NCBI GenBank assembly: GCA_039619475.1
Contig: CM077116.1
Coordinates: 278,767,258 to 278,831,257, forward strand
Length of the DNA: 64,000 bases
Direction of reading: 5' to 3'
Source: Icerya purchasi
Lineage: Eukaryota; Arthropoda; Insecta; Hemiptera; Monophlebidae
The position numbers were made by a program, and so were the translations under genes. Below the pieces are notes generated by a model. The model was not told where the DNA came from and searched no databases. It worked only from the letters and a program-made list of their open reading frames with translations. Shown here piece by piece: positions 9,883 to 20,071 of the stretch (its first letter is position 1; every line of letters starts with the position of its first letter).

Positions 9883-11765
9883 TCATCATCATCAAAAAAT
9901 GACCGTCATCGAACGTTGGCTAACATGCTTGAAATCTTCCGTCTATTTAGAACCGTTCGGAACAAATTAGTAACTGGCAAATTGAACCAATCCGACAAAT
10001 TCTGTAACCAGGTTGTCTTTCTTCTTCCTCGCGGCCTCATCCCTGTAATCTTCCCCTGCATTATGTAGCAGGCTATATTGTTCTGGGTGTCGCATTACTC
10101 GACTAAAATACTTCAGTTTTTGCGATACTTAATTTCTCTCACTAATTGTCTTTACTCATACGTTGTAGTACTTCCGAGTTGCGTGTATTTTATCTGTCCA
10201 CTTTATGCCAAGAATTCTACGATACAGCCACATCTCGCAGGCATCCACACACACACAGTTTTCGTTCTACTGGTTTTTTAATTACCCAGCTTTCGCGCCG
10301 CATTCAGTAATACCGAGAATTTTACCAGCCTCATTTTCAGATCCAGTTTTATGTGTTTCTGCTACATAATATTGTTTTTAATTTTATAAATGCACTTCGA
10401 GCTTTTCCGATCCGAATTTTTATTTCGTTGTACATATCCCATCGATCATTTCGCTATTGGAGCCAAGGTAATCGATATTTTTCATTTTCTCCAACTTTTT
10501 CCCATAAGCTGTGAGTAGTCCTGTATGTGAATTCGAAGCTGATTTACTGATCACTAATATATGTACTTGGTTTTGGAAATGTTGTAATCCATAATCATCA
10601 CACACGGCGGTAAATATGTACATCTGAGAAACGTTGTAGCTCGTTTAGATTGCTATCAGAATCGTGTGATCCGCAAATTTAATATTTATTTTATTTCCAT
10701 TTATTTTAATATCTCCCTTAAATTTTCTCTGTACTTTTTGAAAATTTTTTTCCGAGTATATATTAAACAGTATCGTCAGAGACAAGATGCAACCTTGTCT
10801 CACCTCTCTGCATATCGCCACTTCTTCTGTGTTTTCCGATGCTTACCGACTGATGCCAATAAAGATTTTTTATAATATGTGTATCTTTACGATTAATTCC
10901 TGCTATTTCTAATATATCCATCATCTTGTTGTGTTCCATCCTATCGGATGTTTTTTGGAAGTCCACAAAGCATATGTAGATTGGACGTGCAACAGCTCTA
11001 TATCGCTGGATCATTGCTGAATAAAGCGTCCCTAGTGGCTAGCTTTTTCTTAAATCCGAACTGAGTGTTGCTCAATTGTTCATCTATTATTTTTTTTTGG
11101 TATAATCTTGCAGGTATTATTCTGAGAAAAATTTTTAATATGTGACATCATTAAGCTAATTCTGCGATAGTCACTACATTCTCTGGTATTTACCTTTTTT
11201 GGTATCATTAGAAATATGGATTTCATCCAATCATTTCGAATGCGTCCCGTGTCATATATTTTATTAAACAGTTGAAGTAAATTGGATTTTTGGTCTTTTT
11301 CCCAAGTATTTTTATTAAAATATCCGCATTGTCTTTCTGGTTTTTGCCATTTTCATAGCTTGCTCATTTTTTCCATCAGGATTGCACTGATTTGCCCTGC
11401 TTATCTTTCGTTTCCAGTTTTACATAGTGAAATAAATTTCCCTACGTATTGTTTCCATACTTTTATTTAATCATCATCATTAGCAATTATTCTACCTTTC
11501 TTATCAGCAAGTTTATCGAACATTTTATTAAAGGGACCAGCTAATTCCTTCATTTTTTTGTACATGTTAAACGGATTATTTTTCTCATTCAGGATTTCAA
11601 TTTCAGAGCACTGTTCTTCATACCATATTTTTTAGCTTCGCGTATTTTCTCTTTCGTATTACACGGGGTTAATGTTATTGTATTTCTCTTTATCCCGGTT
11701 TTCAAACAGTCGCTTTTTTTCCATCAGTGCTAAAATTTCATCTATCGTCCGCTTTTGTTTTTTTT
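9883..11765 (-). pseudogene. Old RTE-type LINE, linker through RT to 3' tail
   Basis: This is the downstream part of a degenerate RTE-like LINE on the minus strand. It continues from the piece at 22103-22365, from which it was separated by the insertion at 11779-22089. In order it shows the linker (IDEILALMEKKRLFEN), a spacer with KIWYEEQCSEIEIL, reverse transcriptase blocks (ICFVDFQKTSDRMEHNKMMD, HIIKNLYWHQS) and the C-terminal region (ACEMWLYRRILGIKWTDKI, then RGRRKTTWLQNLSDWFNLP and LFRTVLNRRKISSMLANVR with a stop). The stop is followed on the minus strand by a short (TGA)n tail at about 9885-9900, typical of RTE 3' ends. Many stops and frameshifts make it long dead. Confidence 0.8.
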
Positions 11766-11913
11766 TTTGTTAACATTTTTTTTTTTTTTTTTTTTTTTTT
11801 TGGCCCGGCAAGAAACCATTTGGCCACCAACACCTCTACAAATAACCTAGACTAACAGAATAGTGTGTGGCAATATTAACACTAATAATTAGACATCCAC
11901 AATACAATTCAAA

Positions 11914-12150
11914 CACACATGGCCGCCATGATATGACATAGCCCACAAGTGTCAAGAAGGATATGGAATTAACATTGAAAATTACACTCTCATAATACAA
12001 CTTGACCACACATGGCCGCAATGATTTACATAGCCCACGAGTGTCAAGAAGGATAAGGAATTAACATTGATATTTACACTCTCACAATACAACTTGAACA
12101 CACATGGCCGCAATGATTGACATAGCCCACGAGTGTCAAGAAGGAAAGAA
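11914..12150 (-). repeat. Three 92-bp tandem repeats in the LINE 3' UTR
   Basis: The block CACATGGCCGC recurs at 11916, 12009 and 12101, a period of 92-93 bp, each followed by GTGTCAAGAAGGA about 30 bp later. The third unit is truncated near 12150. They lie in the 3' UTR of the minus-strand I-type LINE, between the ORF2 stop and the poly-A tail. Confidence 0.88.
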
Positions 12151-12339
12151 TATAAAATTGACACTGATCACATCACACTCCAAGTGCAATAGGCACTGGG
12201 ATGCGACTGGACAGCAGCAGGTCAAGGATCAAGGATATAGGTTTAGAACCGAGTAATTAACAAGTTGTAAGACATCGGAAGATGACATTTACTAGCCACA
12301 TCAGAACTCCTTGATGGTTAACTGAAGCCGGGCCACAAA

Positions 12340-12456
12340 ATCAAAAACAAAAAAAAAAACAAAAAAAAAAGTAAAAAAGCAAAAAACAAACAAACAAACA
12401 AAAAAAAAAGTAAAAAAGCAAAAAACAAACAAACAAACAAAAAAAAAAAAAAAAAT
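12340..12456. repeat. A-rich low-complexity tract, duplicated 57-bp unit
   Basis: A run of A with interspersed C and G. The block AAAGTAAAAAAGCAAAAAAC followed by AACAAACAAAC appears twice (about 12370-12400 and 12408-12440). On the LINE sense strand this is a T-rich start of the 3' UTR directly after the ORF2 stop. Confidence 0.75.
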
Positions 12457-15329
12457 TTAAATAATGATTTTACTTCTTTTAATAAACTTGAATATTATTG
12501 ACAACACACGATTACCTGAAGCGAGTAAGGGGAAAATACAATAAGGTGGAAATGAACCGCAGGCCTTTAAATCCTCCAAAAGGAAGACTCGGTCTCTGGC
12601 TAGCGCCTCGCAATTAAACAATAGGTGATTAATTTCCTCACGATAACCTGTACTAAAATGCTCATTACAATTGGAGTGTAGAGGGGTTTCAACCCAAAAA
12701 TTTAGTCGCACCCTGTTATGCCCTGTACGAAGTCTGCAGATAGTAGTCACAAACTTTCGCACTAAACTATCCGGAACATTAGAAATATTGAAATACCAGG
12801 GTCTAGCTGGAAGAGTCGATTGGACCAATTCGTAAGACCTGCCTGTACTAGGCGCACTCTTGATAATATTTTCCCATTCGGTTAAGTTATCTCTTTTAAC
12901 CTTCTCTAAAAGATCCGTTGACGGGATATAGGGGTATATTATCCCATCCCAGGCAGCGTCTTTAGCTGCCTGATCCACCACTTCGTTCAATAAGATCCCA
13001 CAGTGACTAGGGATCCAACAAAACTTTACTGTACCCCCATTGTCCCGAATGTTAGCGAGTTTTAATTTGATTTCGAATATCAACGGGTGGTTCTGATGCT
13101 TAAAGTGACTGTTCCTAAGGGCCAAAAGGCTGCTTAGACTGTCTGAGCATATTACCGATTTTCCTCTATCGTCTGCAGCGTTTAGAATAAAATCGCAGGC
13201 CTTGTCAATGGCGAGCAGCTCAGCAGTAAAAACAGAAGCCTCAGGTGGAAGCTTAAACTTAAATACTAATTTCTCTTCCGTTATGAATGCCGCGCCCGTC
13301 GCCTTCCTAGACCCTGAGAATTTGGCGCCATCCGTAAATATTCTTAGGAAAGAAGGATATTCGGATTCCATTAATTGCAAAAAGCAAGAATTAAATACAT
13401 GGAGGGGAAGGAATTCTTTCTTTAAGTTGTTTAGGAGGTCTAAATTTACGTCTATTTTAACTGCATTGATAATAAACGGGAACATAAAATATCTAGATGG
13501 CAAAACGGGAATAAGGGCGGGGCAATATGAGCTGTACCTATTGACATTTTTAATTAAAAGCGGTTTCTTACGCTGTACAAATCTCCATTCGTTTGAAATT
13601 TTAATGAATTTTTTAAAAATTAATGGCTGGAGGAAGTTGCAATATTTAATTAAAAACCGATCTGCCAAAAGAGATCTTCTTACCTGTAGGGGAGGAATTT
13701 TGGATTCCATCTGAAGACTTATAGTAGGAGCCGATCTAACATTCCCTGTTATAAGCCTCAATCCCAGATTCTGCAGAACATCTAACTTACCCAGAAGCGA
13801 CTTTGAAGCCGATCCATAAAAAATCGCACCGTAATCGAGTTTAGACCTAACAATAGCTTTATACAGAAGACCTAAAGTTACTGGGTCGCCTCCCCAGGAA
13901 GTGTTGCTAATCGCCTTCAGTGGATTAAAAGTCCTGGGTAACTGTTGGAGCAACGTCTGTATATGGAATGCCCAAGTTAATCTGGAGTCTAGATACATGC
14001 CCAGATATCTCACCTGTTTAGAGAACGTAATGTTTTGATTATGCATTTTAATTATTATATCCGGTTGAGAGTAAGGCCTAAGAGTAAATAATGTAATACA
14101 AGATTTGGATGGAGACAAGTCCAAACTAATCTTTTGAAAAGCATCATGAGAAACGTTTACTGAAAATTGATTATTCTGTATACAATAAGAAAGATTTTTA
14201 TCTCTACTATATACAACAACATCGTCTGCATATGATAAAATATTTGATGCAGAGGGTAGCTGAGTACATAGGATTGATCTGATATAAATGTTGAACAATA
14301 AAGGACTCAACACCGATCCTTGAGCAAGTCCCCGATAAACTGTACGGAGCTCTGTTCGTTTAGAAAATGGGTTTAGGAAATAGAGCAATCTTTTCGAAAA
14401 TAATTTACACAGAGTTATTACCATGAGATTTGGTATTCCTAAGTCGGTTAATTGCTTAAACAGGATGGGAATGGAAACATTGTCAAAAGCTCCCTTAACA
14501 TCCAAAAATGTGGCCAGAAGAAACTCCCTATTAATGAACGACTGGTAAACGTCATTTAAAAAACTAGCAATACAATCCAAAGTCCCTAAACCTGGACGAA
14601 ACCCAAACATATTGTGCGGAAAGACGTTGTTACTTTCAAGCCACCATATTAAACGATTCTTTATAACCAGTTCAAATGCTTTTCGTAGGCAGGAAGCCAA
14701 GGAAATTGGCCGGTAAGAAGATGCTTGAGCAGGAGATTTCCCGGGTTTCAGGATAGGACATACAAGAAACCGCCCCCAATCATCCGGAACCAAACCCCGT
14801 TGCAGCAGATCATTAAAGACGCCGACAAGAATAATTTTGGCGTTTTCAGACATGTTCTTTAGGACCGAATATGTTACGCCATTTATGCCAGGTGCTGAAT
14901 CTTTCTTCTTATTTAATGGGACAAATAGTTCGGTATAGGAGATAGGTTGTAGCAAAAAATGATTCGCCGCCGTATGAGTTTGTGGCGCCTGATTGATTTC
15001 ATTTAACTCATCCGCCGTAGGCACGTACGGAGGGGACGCCAAGCTAACAAACTCCTGAAACCAGTCCGCATTACCTATGACATTACTCGGTGTTCTATTG
15101 TCCTTGAAGCGTTTGGCCAAAAACCAAACCTCCTTTAAAGGTGTGTTCCTATTAAATTTGCTACATAAATTCTTCCAGGAAGTTTTTTTGCTTAATTTTA
15201 AAAGTTTACGTGTTTCAGCAGCAACTTTTTTATATTCCATGTATGATTGCATGGAGCCTTCTAATCGAAATTTCCTCAAAGACTCATTACGGCTTCTGAT
15301 TTTTAATTCACACTCACTATTCCACCAGG
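12457..15329 (-). CDS. I-type LINE ORF2, 3' part: reverse transcriptase and RNase H
   Basis: The C-terminal two thirds of ORF2, uninterrupted from the RTE insertion point to its stop. The frame stays open upstream to 15468, but everything above 15329 is antisense 5' UTR of the inserted RTE. In order: a linker (SECELKIRSRNESLRKF), RT blocks (SAPGINGVTYSVLKN, SSYRPISLASCLRKAFE, GFRPGLGTLDC, TFLDVKGAFDNVSIP, GLAQGSVLSPLLFNIYI) and the catalytic YADD in ILSYADDVVVYS. Then a thumb region (RSKLDYGAIFYGSAS), an RNase H domain (IFTDGAKFSG, FTAELLAIDKACDF, ICSDSLSSL, WIPSHCGILLNEVVDQAAKD) and a C-terminal Cys/His segment (HSNCNEHFSTGYREEINHLL). RNase H acidic residues D, E, D and the final D are present. 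It now lacks its endonuclease half and its promoter. Confidence 0.92.
15319..15329. repeat. Target duplication, left copy, of the inserted RTE
   Basis: ATTCCACCAGG here matches 18962-18972 exactly. On the minus strand it encodes the PWWN motif of the I-type LINE ORF2, so both halves of the broken ORF show the same residues at the break. Confidence 0.92.
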
Positions 15330-18300
15330 CCCCCCAGGGGGGCACTTTATACCCCTTTGGGATCCGGAGCTCTAACCGGAACCGGGCGCGTCCACGGGTG
15401 GTGGATAGTGGAACGACCAGCAGATATGCTGGTTCGCTGCGAATAACTAATAAGCAGTCGCGAACCAAGAGCGGCTACTGGTGGAAAATCTCTAGTAGAT
15501 GATTCCAGTAGCGACAGGGCAATGAGGTACGAGGATGTGGATGGGCAGACTGAGGAACTGACTATCAAAAATCCACATATACCTAACGACCATCTCACCC
15601 TCAGCGAGTTGTGGTCGCTGTCAAAACCTCACACTGCTAGTCCTCAGTAGCACCCCGTTTGTCTGACGGTTAGGATTATTATCCAAGACACTAGTGTACG
15701 GCAGCAGGTGCACCAGTAGACTGCAAAGGCGATGAATATAATATTCAAATCGGCGATGTGTGTCATATCAACAAGTGAAGCCACAATGGCCCAATCAGTT
15801 GTTGAACTACGCCATGGAAAGAAGAGAGAACCTATCATGGTATTGTCTCAAGAAAACCAATCAATCAATCAATTAACCATGAAAAAGCCAAAAATCAATG
15901 TTGTTACGCAATGCGATCCGACTAGCAATCGGCGCTGCGACTCCGGGGTCGTAAGTGTTAAAATGGTGACCGGCTATGGAAGGATGGGTGACCAGGCCCT
16001 TCGTAGAAACTATGCGACTGGCACAAGAGAAGCAAGTGAAACGAAGATTAAGATACCGTTAATAAAAATAGCCACCTGGAACGTAAGAGGTATTAACATA
16101 CCAGGAAAATTGGCGGTTATAGAAGCATCAATGAACAAAATCGACATATTGGGGCTTGCTGAGACTCACTACAGAACAACAGGGCACTTTGTAACAGAAA
16201 ATGGAAACCTTATGATATGCTCCAGTAACGAGAAAAAGTCGAAGAATGGCGTAGGAGTCATAATCAGTAAGACAATATCAAAGGCATTAATGGGATACTA
16301 CTCAATGAGCGACAGAATCATGGTAATAAAACTCCGATCCTCCCCCATACCGTTAAATTTGATACAGGTGTATGCCCCAACATCGAATTCAACTGAAGAA
16401 GAGATAAACAACTTTTATGGGGCATTACAGGATACAATCAACGATATCCCAAAAAGGGAAATATTGATAATACTCGGGGACTTCAATGCAATTGTAGGAG
16501 AGAATACCCAAGATACCCAGATGCGACAGGTAGTCGGAAAATATGGACTTGGAAAAAGAAATAATCGAGGAGATCTTCTTATTGACCTCTGTGCCGAAAA
16601 TGAGCTGTTAATAGCTAACACCAACTTCCAACATCATGCCCGTAGACTCTATACATGGCAGTCACCAGATGGCGCAACCAGGAATCAAATAGACTATGTA
16701 TTAATACGAAACAGATGGAAAACGTCTATTAAAGACGTCAAAACTTATCCAGGCTTAGATTGCGGTACGGACCACAATGCATTAGTTGCGGAACTAAAGC
16801 TAAGGATACGAAATATAGCTAAGCGCAACATAAGCACTAATCGATGGTACCTGAAAGATAATAATAAATACAAAACGGAAGTCATACGAGGGCTAAATGA
16901 AATAACAGAAAACAAAATTGAAGATCTGACCGCAAATGAACTGTGGAGTAGATATAAAAGAGTACTGATAAATAATGCGGAAAAATACAGAGGACCTGAA
17001 AGACCAAGGAAACCATGGATAACTGAAGATACCTGGAATAAAATTAAGGAAAGAAAAAAAGTAAAGATGCAGAGAAGTAATAAGGAAAGAGAAACCAGGA
17101 TATATAATGACCTGACACGCCAAATCAATCATATGATGAGGAAAGATAAAAACAAATTTATAATGAACATATGCGGTGAAATAGAGAGTCATGCGCAAAA
17201 CAATGAAACTAAAGACCTCTTTAAAAAAGTGGCATACCTAAGCAGAGATTTCCATGCAAGACACACGGCTATAAACGATCAAAATGGAAAACCCATTGTA
17301 GATAAACGCTTAGTGTCAAAAAGGTGGCGTGAATACTGTCAAAAACTAATGACAAATCAAAACTCGAAGAAAACACAAAGGCAACCACTATTTCTGGGAG
17401 ACACTCAAGAACCACCGATCCTCCGCATAGAAATCGAGAATGCAGTAAGAAAAATAAAGTACAATAAATCAGCAGGATGCGATGAAATAGTTACGGAAAT
17501 GTTTAAAGCAGGTGGAGAGAAACACATTAATATACTACACCATATATGCAACAAAATTTGGAGAAGCAATAAATGGCCAAAGGACTGGACCGAATCAATC
17601 TACATTCCAATATATAAAAAAGGAAATAAGCAAGATTGTAACAATTATAGATTAATCGCTCTAATCAGCCATGCGAGTAAAACCTTACTATATGTAATAA
17701 TGGAACGACTGAAGACATATCTCTTACCACAAATTTCAGAAGAACAAACAGGCTTTATGCCCGGGAAAGGAACACGTGAACAACTACTCAACGTCAGGCA
17801 GATAATCGAAAAAGCCTATGAATACAATGTTCCGACAATATTCTGTTTCTTAGATTATTCCAAAGCCTTCGATAAGGTGAACTGGAACACGCTGTGGGTA
17901 ATACTTAAAGAAATGGGCGTACCAGAACATCTAATTATACTAATTAAAAACCTATACGAAAACAACAATGTTTATGTTAAGATAGAAAATGAAAAATCTG
18001 AAAACTTCAAAACGGAAACAGGCGTCAGACAGGGATGCATCCTATCTCCTATTCTATTTAACATATATAGCGAGTGGATTATGCGTCAGGTAACTGAAAA
18101 TTGGGAAGGCGGAGTCAATATCGGTGGTAGGAAAATAAATAACCTACGCTACGCTGATGATACAGTTATAATTGCTACAAGCGAAAGAGAACTGGCAAAT
18201 TTACTGGACCGGATTGAATATCTCAGCCGTAGGGCTAATCTCACACTAAACCGATCAAAATGCACAATAATGGTGGTTGACAGAGCACATAAACTATCCG

Positions 18301-18961
18301 GAAAATTTACCCCATCGCTCAATATTGACACGAAACCTGGAACCATATACCTCGGCGCCTATATAACCAACGATGGAAACTGCGAGATAGAAATAAGACG
18401 AAGAATAGGCCTGGCAAAGAATGCGCTAGGTAAACTTACAAAAATATGGAAAGATCATCACATAACATGTCAAGTGAAAAAAAGGCTGATGCAAACGCTG
18501 ATACACTCAATATTCCGGTATGGTTCAGAATCTTGGAAAATAACGGCGGCTTCACGTCGGAAAATCGAAGCCTTTGAGATGACCTGCTATAGGCGCATGC
18601 TAAGAATATCCTGGATAGAACACAGAACCAACCAGTCAATTCTAAAACAGCTACATATTACACCGACGCAACGACTATTGCCCACGATAATAAGGCAGAG
18701 TCTAGGGTTCTTTGGGCACATAATGAGAAGGAATGGTTTGGAACGAAATATTATACAAGGAAAAATGAAAGGAAAAAGGAGTCGGGGACGGCCACCGATG
18801 AGGTTCCTAGATCATCTCACAGCTGCTACAAAAATGCCGCTGCCGGAACTAATAAAATCAAGCAACAACAGAGAAGAATGGCGACAGGTGGTCGCTCGAT
18901 CCACTGGTTTATGATGATTGGTCACGACGTCCGCAAACGGACAATACTACTGAAGAGAGAG
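15330..18961 (+). mobile_element. RTE-type LINE inserted in the I-type LINE
   Basis: A 3632-bp insertion bounded by the perfect 11-bp direct repeat ATTCCACCAGG (15319-15329 and 18962-18972). It has a 5' leader of about 400 bp beginning with a GC-rich CCCCCCAGGGGGG stem, a single long ORF, and a very short 3' end finishing in GAAGAGAGAG. Sense strand is plus, opposite to its host LINE. The intact ORF and identical flanking repeats indicate a recent insertion. The RTE assignment rests on a single apurinic-type endonuclease plus RT with no RNase H, and a C-terminus like that of BovB/RTE proteins. Confidence 0.93.
15732..18914 (+). CDS. RTE-type LINE polyprotein (endonuclease-reverse transcriptase), intact
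   Basis: A single open frame of 1060 residues with no stop or frameshift. An N-terminal leader of about 110 residues is followed by an apurinic/apyrimidinic-type endonuclease (about 110-355) with the expected motifs: WNVRG, LAETHY, ILGDFNAIVG, QIDYVLI and the terminal TDHN. A basic linker follows (KERKKVKMQRSNKERE). The reverse transcriptase (about 560-830) shows YNKSAGCDEI, NNYRLIALISHASK, QTGFMPGKGTREQ, FCFLDYSKAFDKVNW, GVRQGCILSPILFNIY and the catalytic NLRYADDTVI. The C-terminal part has YGSESWKITAASRRKIEAFE and GFFGHIMRRNG, ending soon after SRGRPPMRFLDHLTA. It performs target-primed reverse transcription. The first ATG is used here; later in-frame ATGs (for example MAQSVVE) are possible starts. 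All catalytic residues I can check are present, so the protein could be functional. Confidence 0.94.
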   Translation: MNIIFKSAMCVISTSEATMAQSVVELRHGKKREPIMVLSQENQSINQLTMKKPKINVVTQCDPTSNRRCDSGVVSVKMVTGYGRMGDQALRRNYATGTREASETKIKIPLIKIATWNVRGINIPGKLAVIEASMNKIDILGLAETHYRTTGHFVTENGNLMICSSNEKKSKNGVGVIISKTISKALMGYYSMSDRIMVIKLRSSPIPLNLIQVYAPTSNSTEEEINNFYGALQDTINDIPKREILIILGDFNAIVGENTQDTQMRQVVGKYGLGKRNNRGDLLIDLCAENELLIANTNFQHHARRLYTWQSPDGATRNQIDYVLIRNRWKTSIKDVKTYPGLDCGTDHNALVAELKLRIRNIAKRNISTNRWYLKDNNKYKTEVIRGLNEITENKIEDLTANELWSRYKRVLINNAEKYRGPERPRKPWITEDTWNKIKERKKVKMQRSNKERETRIYNDLTRQINHMMRKDKNKFIMNICGEIESHAQNNETKDLFKKVAYLSRDFHARHTAINDQNGKPIVDKRLVSKRWREYCQKLMTNQNSKKTQRQPLFLGDTQEPPILRIEIENAVRKIKYNKSAGCDEIVTEMFKAGGEKHINILHHICNKIWRSNKWPKDWTESIYIPIYKKGNKQDCNNYRLIALISHASKTLLYVIMERLKTYLLPQISEEQTGFMPGKGTREQLLNVRQIIEKAYEYNVPTIFCFLDYSKAFDKVNWNTLWVILKEMGVPEHLIILIKNLYENNNVYVKIENEKSENFKTETGVRQGCILSPILFNIYSEWIMRQVTENWEGGVNIGGRKINNLRYADDTVIIATSERELANLLDRIEYLSRRANLTLNRSKCTIMVVDRAHKLSGKFTPSLNIDTKPGTIYLGAYITNDGNCEIEIRRRIGLAKNALGKLTKIWKDHHITCQVKKRLMQTLIHSIFRYGSESWKITAASRRKIEAFEMTCYRRMLRISWIEHRTNQSILKQLHITPTQRLLPTIIRQSLGFFGHIMRRNGLERNIIQGKMKGKRSRGRPPMRFLDHLTAATKMPLPELIKSSNNREEWRQVVARSTGL

Positions 18962-19921
18962 ATTCCACCAGGGCTTAGATTGTTTTTTCCCCTTATATAG
19001 GGTCGCTCGCGGGGTTGATTCTTGTAAAGACGTTAAAACGGCCTGCTGAAATAGATTATATTTATCCATAGGCTCGACCATGGTATTGACTTCACGAATG
19101 CCTAAGTCCAGTGCATTTTGAAATCTACTCCAATCGGTCTTTGCAAGTTTCCATCGTGAAATATTATCATCTAAGTAAGATGGGTCAGCAGCGGTGGAGT
19201 TGGAAGACTCTGAACCGATGTCAATAACGATAGGGAAATGATCGCTACCCAATGAAATGGGGAGCACTCTCCAAGAGCAGTCCAGGAAAATATCATTTGA
19301 AACTAACGTTAAATCCACTGGATTGTTTGAAAATTGCGGATTCCCGAATTTTGTAGCCGAACCATCGTTAAGGAGACAAAGTGATGAATTAGAGATAATA
19401 TTCATCACTGCCCAACCTTTTCTGTCATTCCGACTACATCCCCAACATCTATTTAAAGCATTAAAATCCCCACCCAGAACGATGCGTGTTTCGCCCAAAT
19501 TATCTAAGGCTCCGAGGATGGTTTCCGGGTCAAATAAATGGTTTGGAGGGGAATAATAAGAAATAAAAATTACAGAGCAGCTCCCATAAGTAACGAAAAC
19601 TGAAACTGCATTAGATTTCGTATTGTTGTTGGAATCAGTTAGGTTTAGATTAATTGGATGGTGAGTAAACGTCCTCTTGACGAGAACAGCTACCCCACCG
19701 TACCCATCCTCTCTATCATCTCGGTAGCAACTGTAATTATTAATATGAAAGTATTTATCGTTAGTAAGCCACGTTTCTGATATTAAGATGATATCCACAT
19801 CGTGATTAAACAGAAATACCTCCAAGTCACACTTATTAGCGAGAATACTCCGGGCATTCCACTGCAATACTCGAAGCATTTTGGGGAGAACAACTAAGTG
19901 GCTAAAGTAATGCTGAAACAA
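18962..19921 (-). CDS. I-type LINE ORF2, 5' part: endonuclease
   Basis: The N-terminal third of ORF2, cut at PWWN by the RTE insertion. The frame runs four further codons into the RTE before a stop. An internal ATG gives MLRVLQWNARSILANK, the usual LINE endonuclease opening, so translation may start there rather than at the first ATG (19919-19921). Catalytic motifs present: QWNARS, ISETWL, GGVAVLVKR, VLGGDFNALN, VDLTLVS and GSDHFPIVIDI. It nicks target DNA for target-primed reverse transcription. It lies 150 bp downstream of ORF1 in the same element. Joined to the RT part across the insertion, the reading frame is continuous. Confidence 0.92.
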
Positions 19922-20071
19922 CTAAATAAAAATAGCTGGAGTAAATTAAACATAAAATTATGCTAATTCCTGAAAAATAAAATAAAAAAAAAACAAAAAA
20001 AAAAAAATTTAATTAATTTTAAAAAAAAAAACCTTTATTATTTGTATTATTAATAAATTATTTTCTATTAA
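19922..20071 (-). other. LINE ORF1-ORF2 spacer
   Basis: 150 bp between the ORF1 stop and the ORF2 start, with long A/T homopolymers at about 19975-20035. I see no conserved signal. Confidence 0.6.

Noticed and set aside
12340..12456. Poly-A tail of the I-type LINE
   Set aside because: It lies before the 3' UTR repeats on the element's sense strand and is T-rich there; the real tail is the tract at about 11776-11801 beside the target duplication.
13202..13714. 170-codon plus-strand open frame
   Set aside because: It is the antisense of the RNase H and thumb region of the I-type LINE ORF2 and has no motif of its own.
15330..15468. Apparent N-terminus of the LINE RT frame (first 46 codons)
   Set aside because: It is antisense RTE 5' leader beyond the target duplication, not part of ORF2.
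15077..15502. 141-codon plus-strand open frame
   Set aside because: Antisense of the LINE ORF2 linker running into the RTE leader; no independent support.
16745..17198. Two minus-strand open frames of over 100 codons
   Set aside because: Shadows of the intact RTE ORF on the opposite strand.
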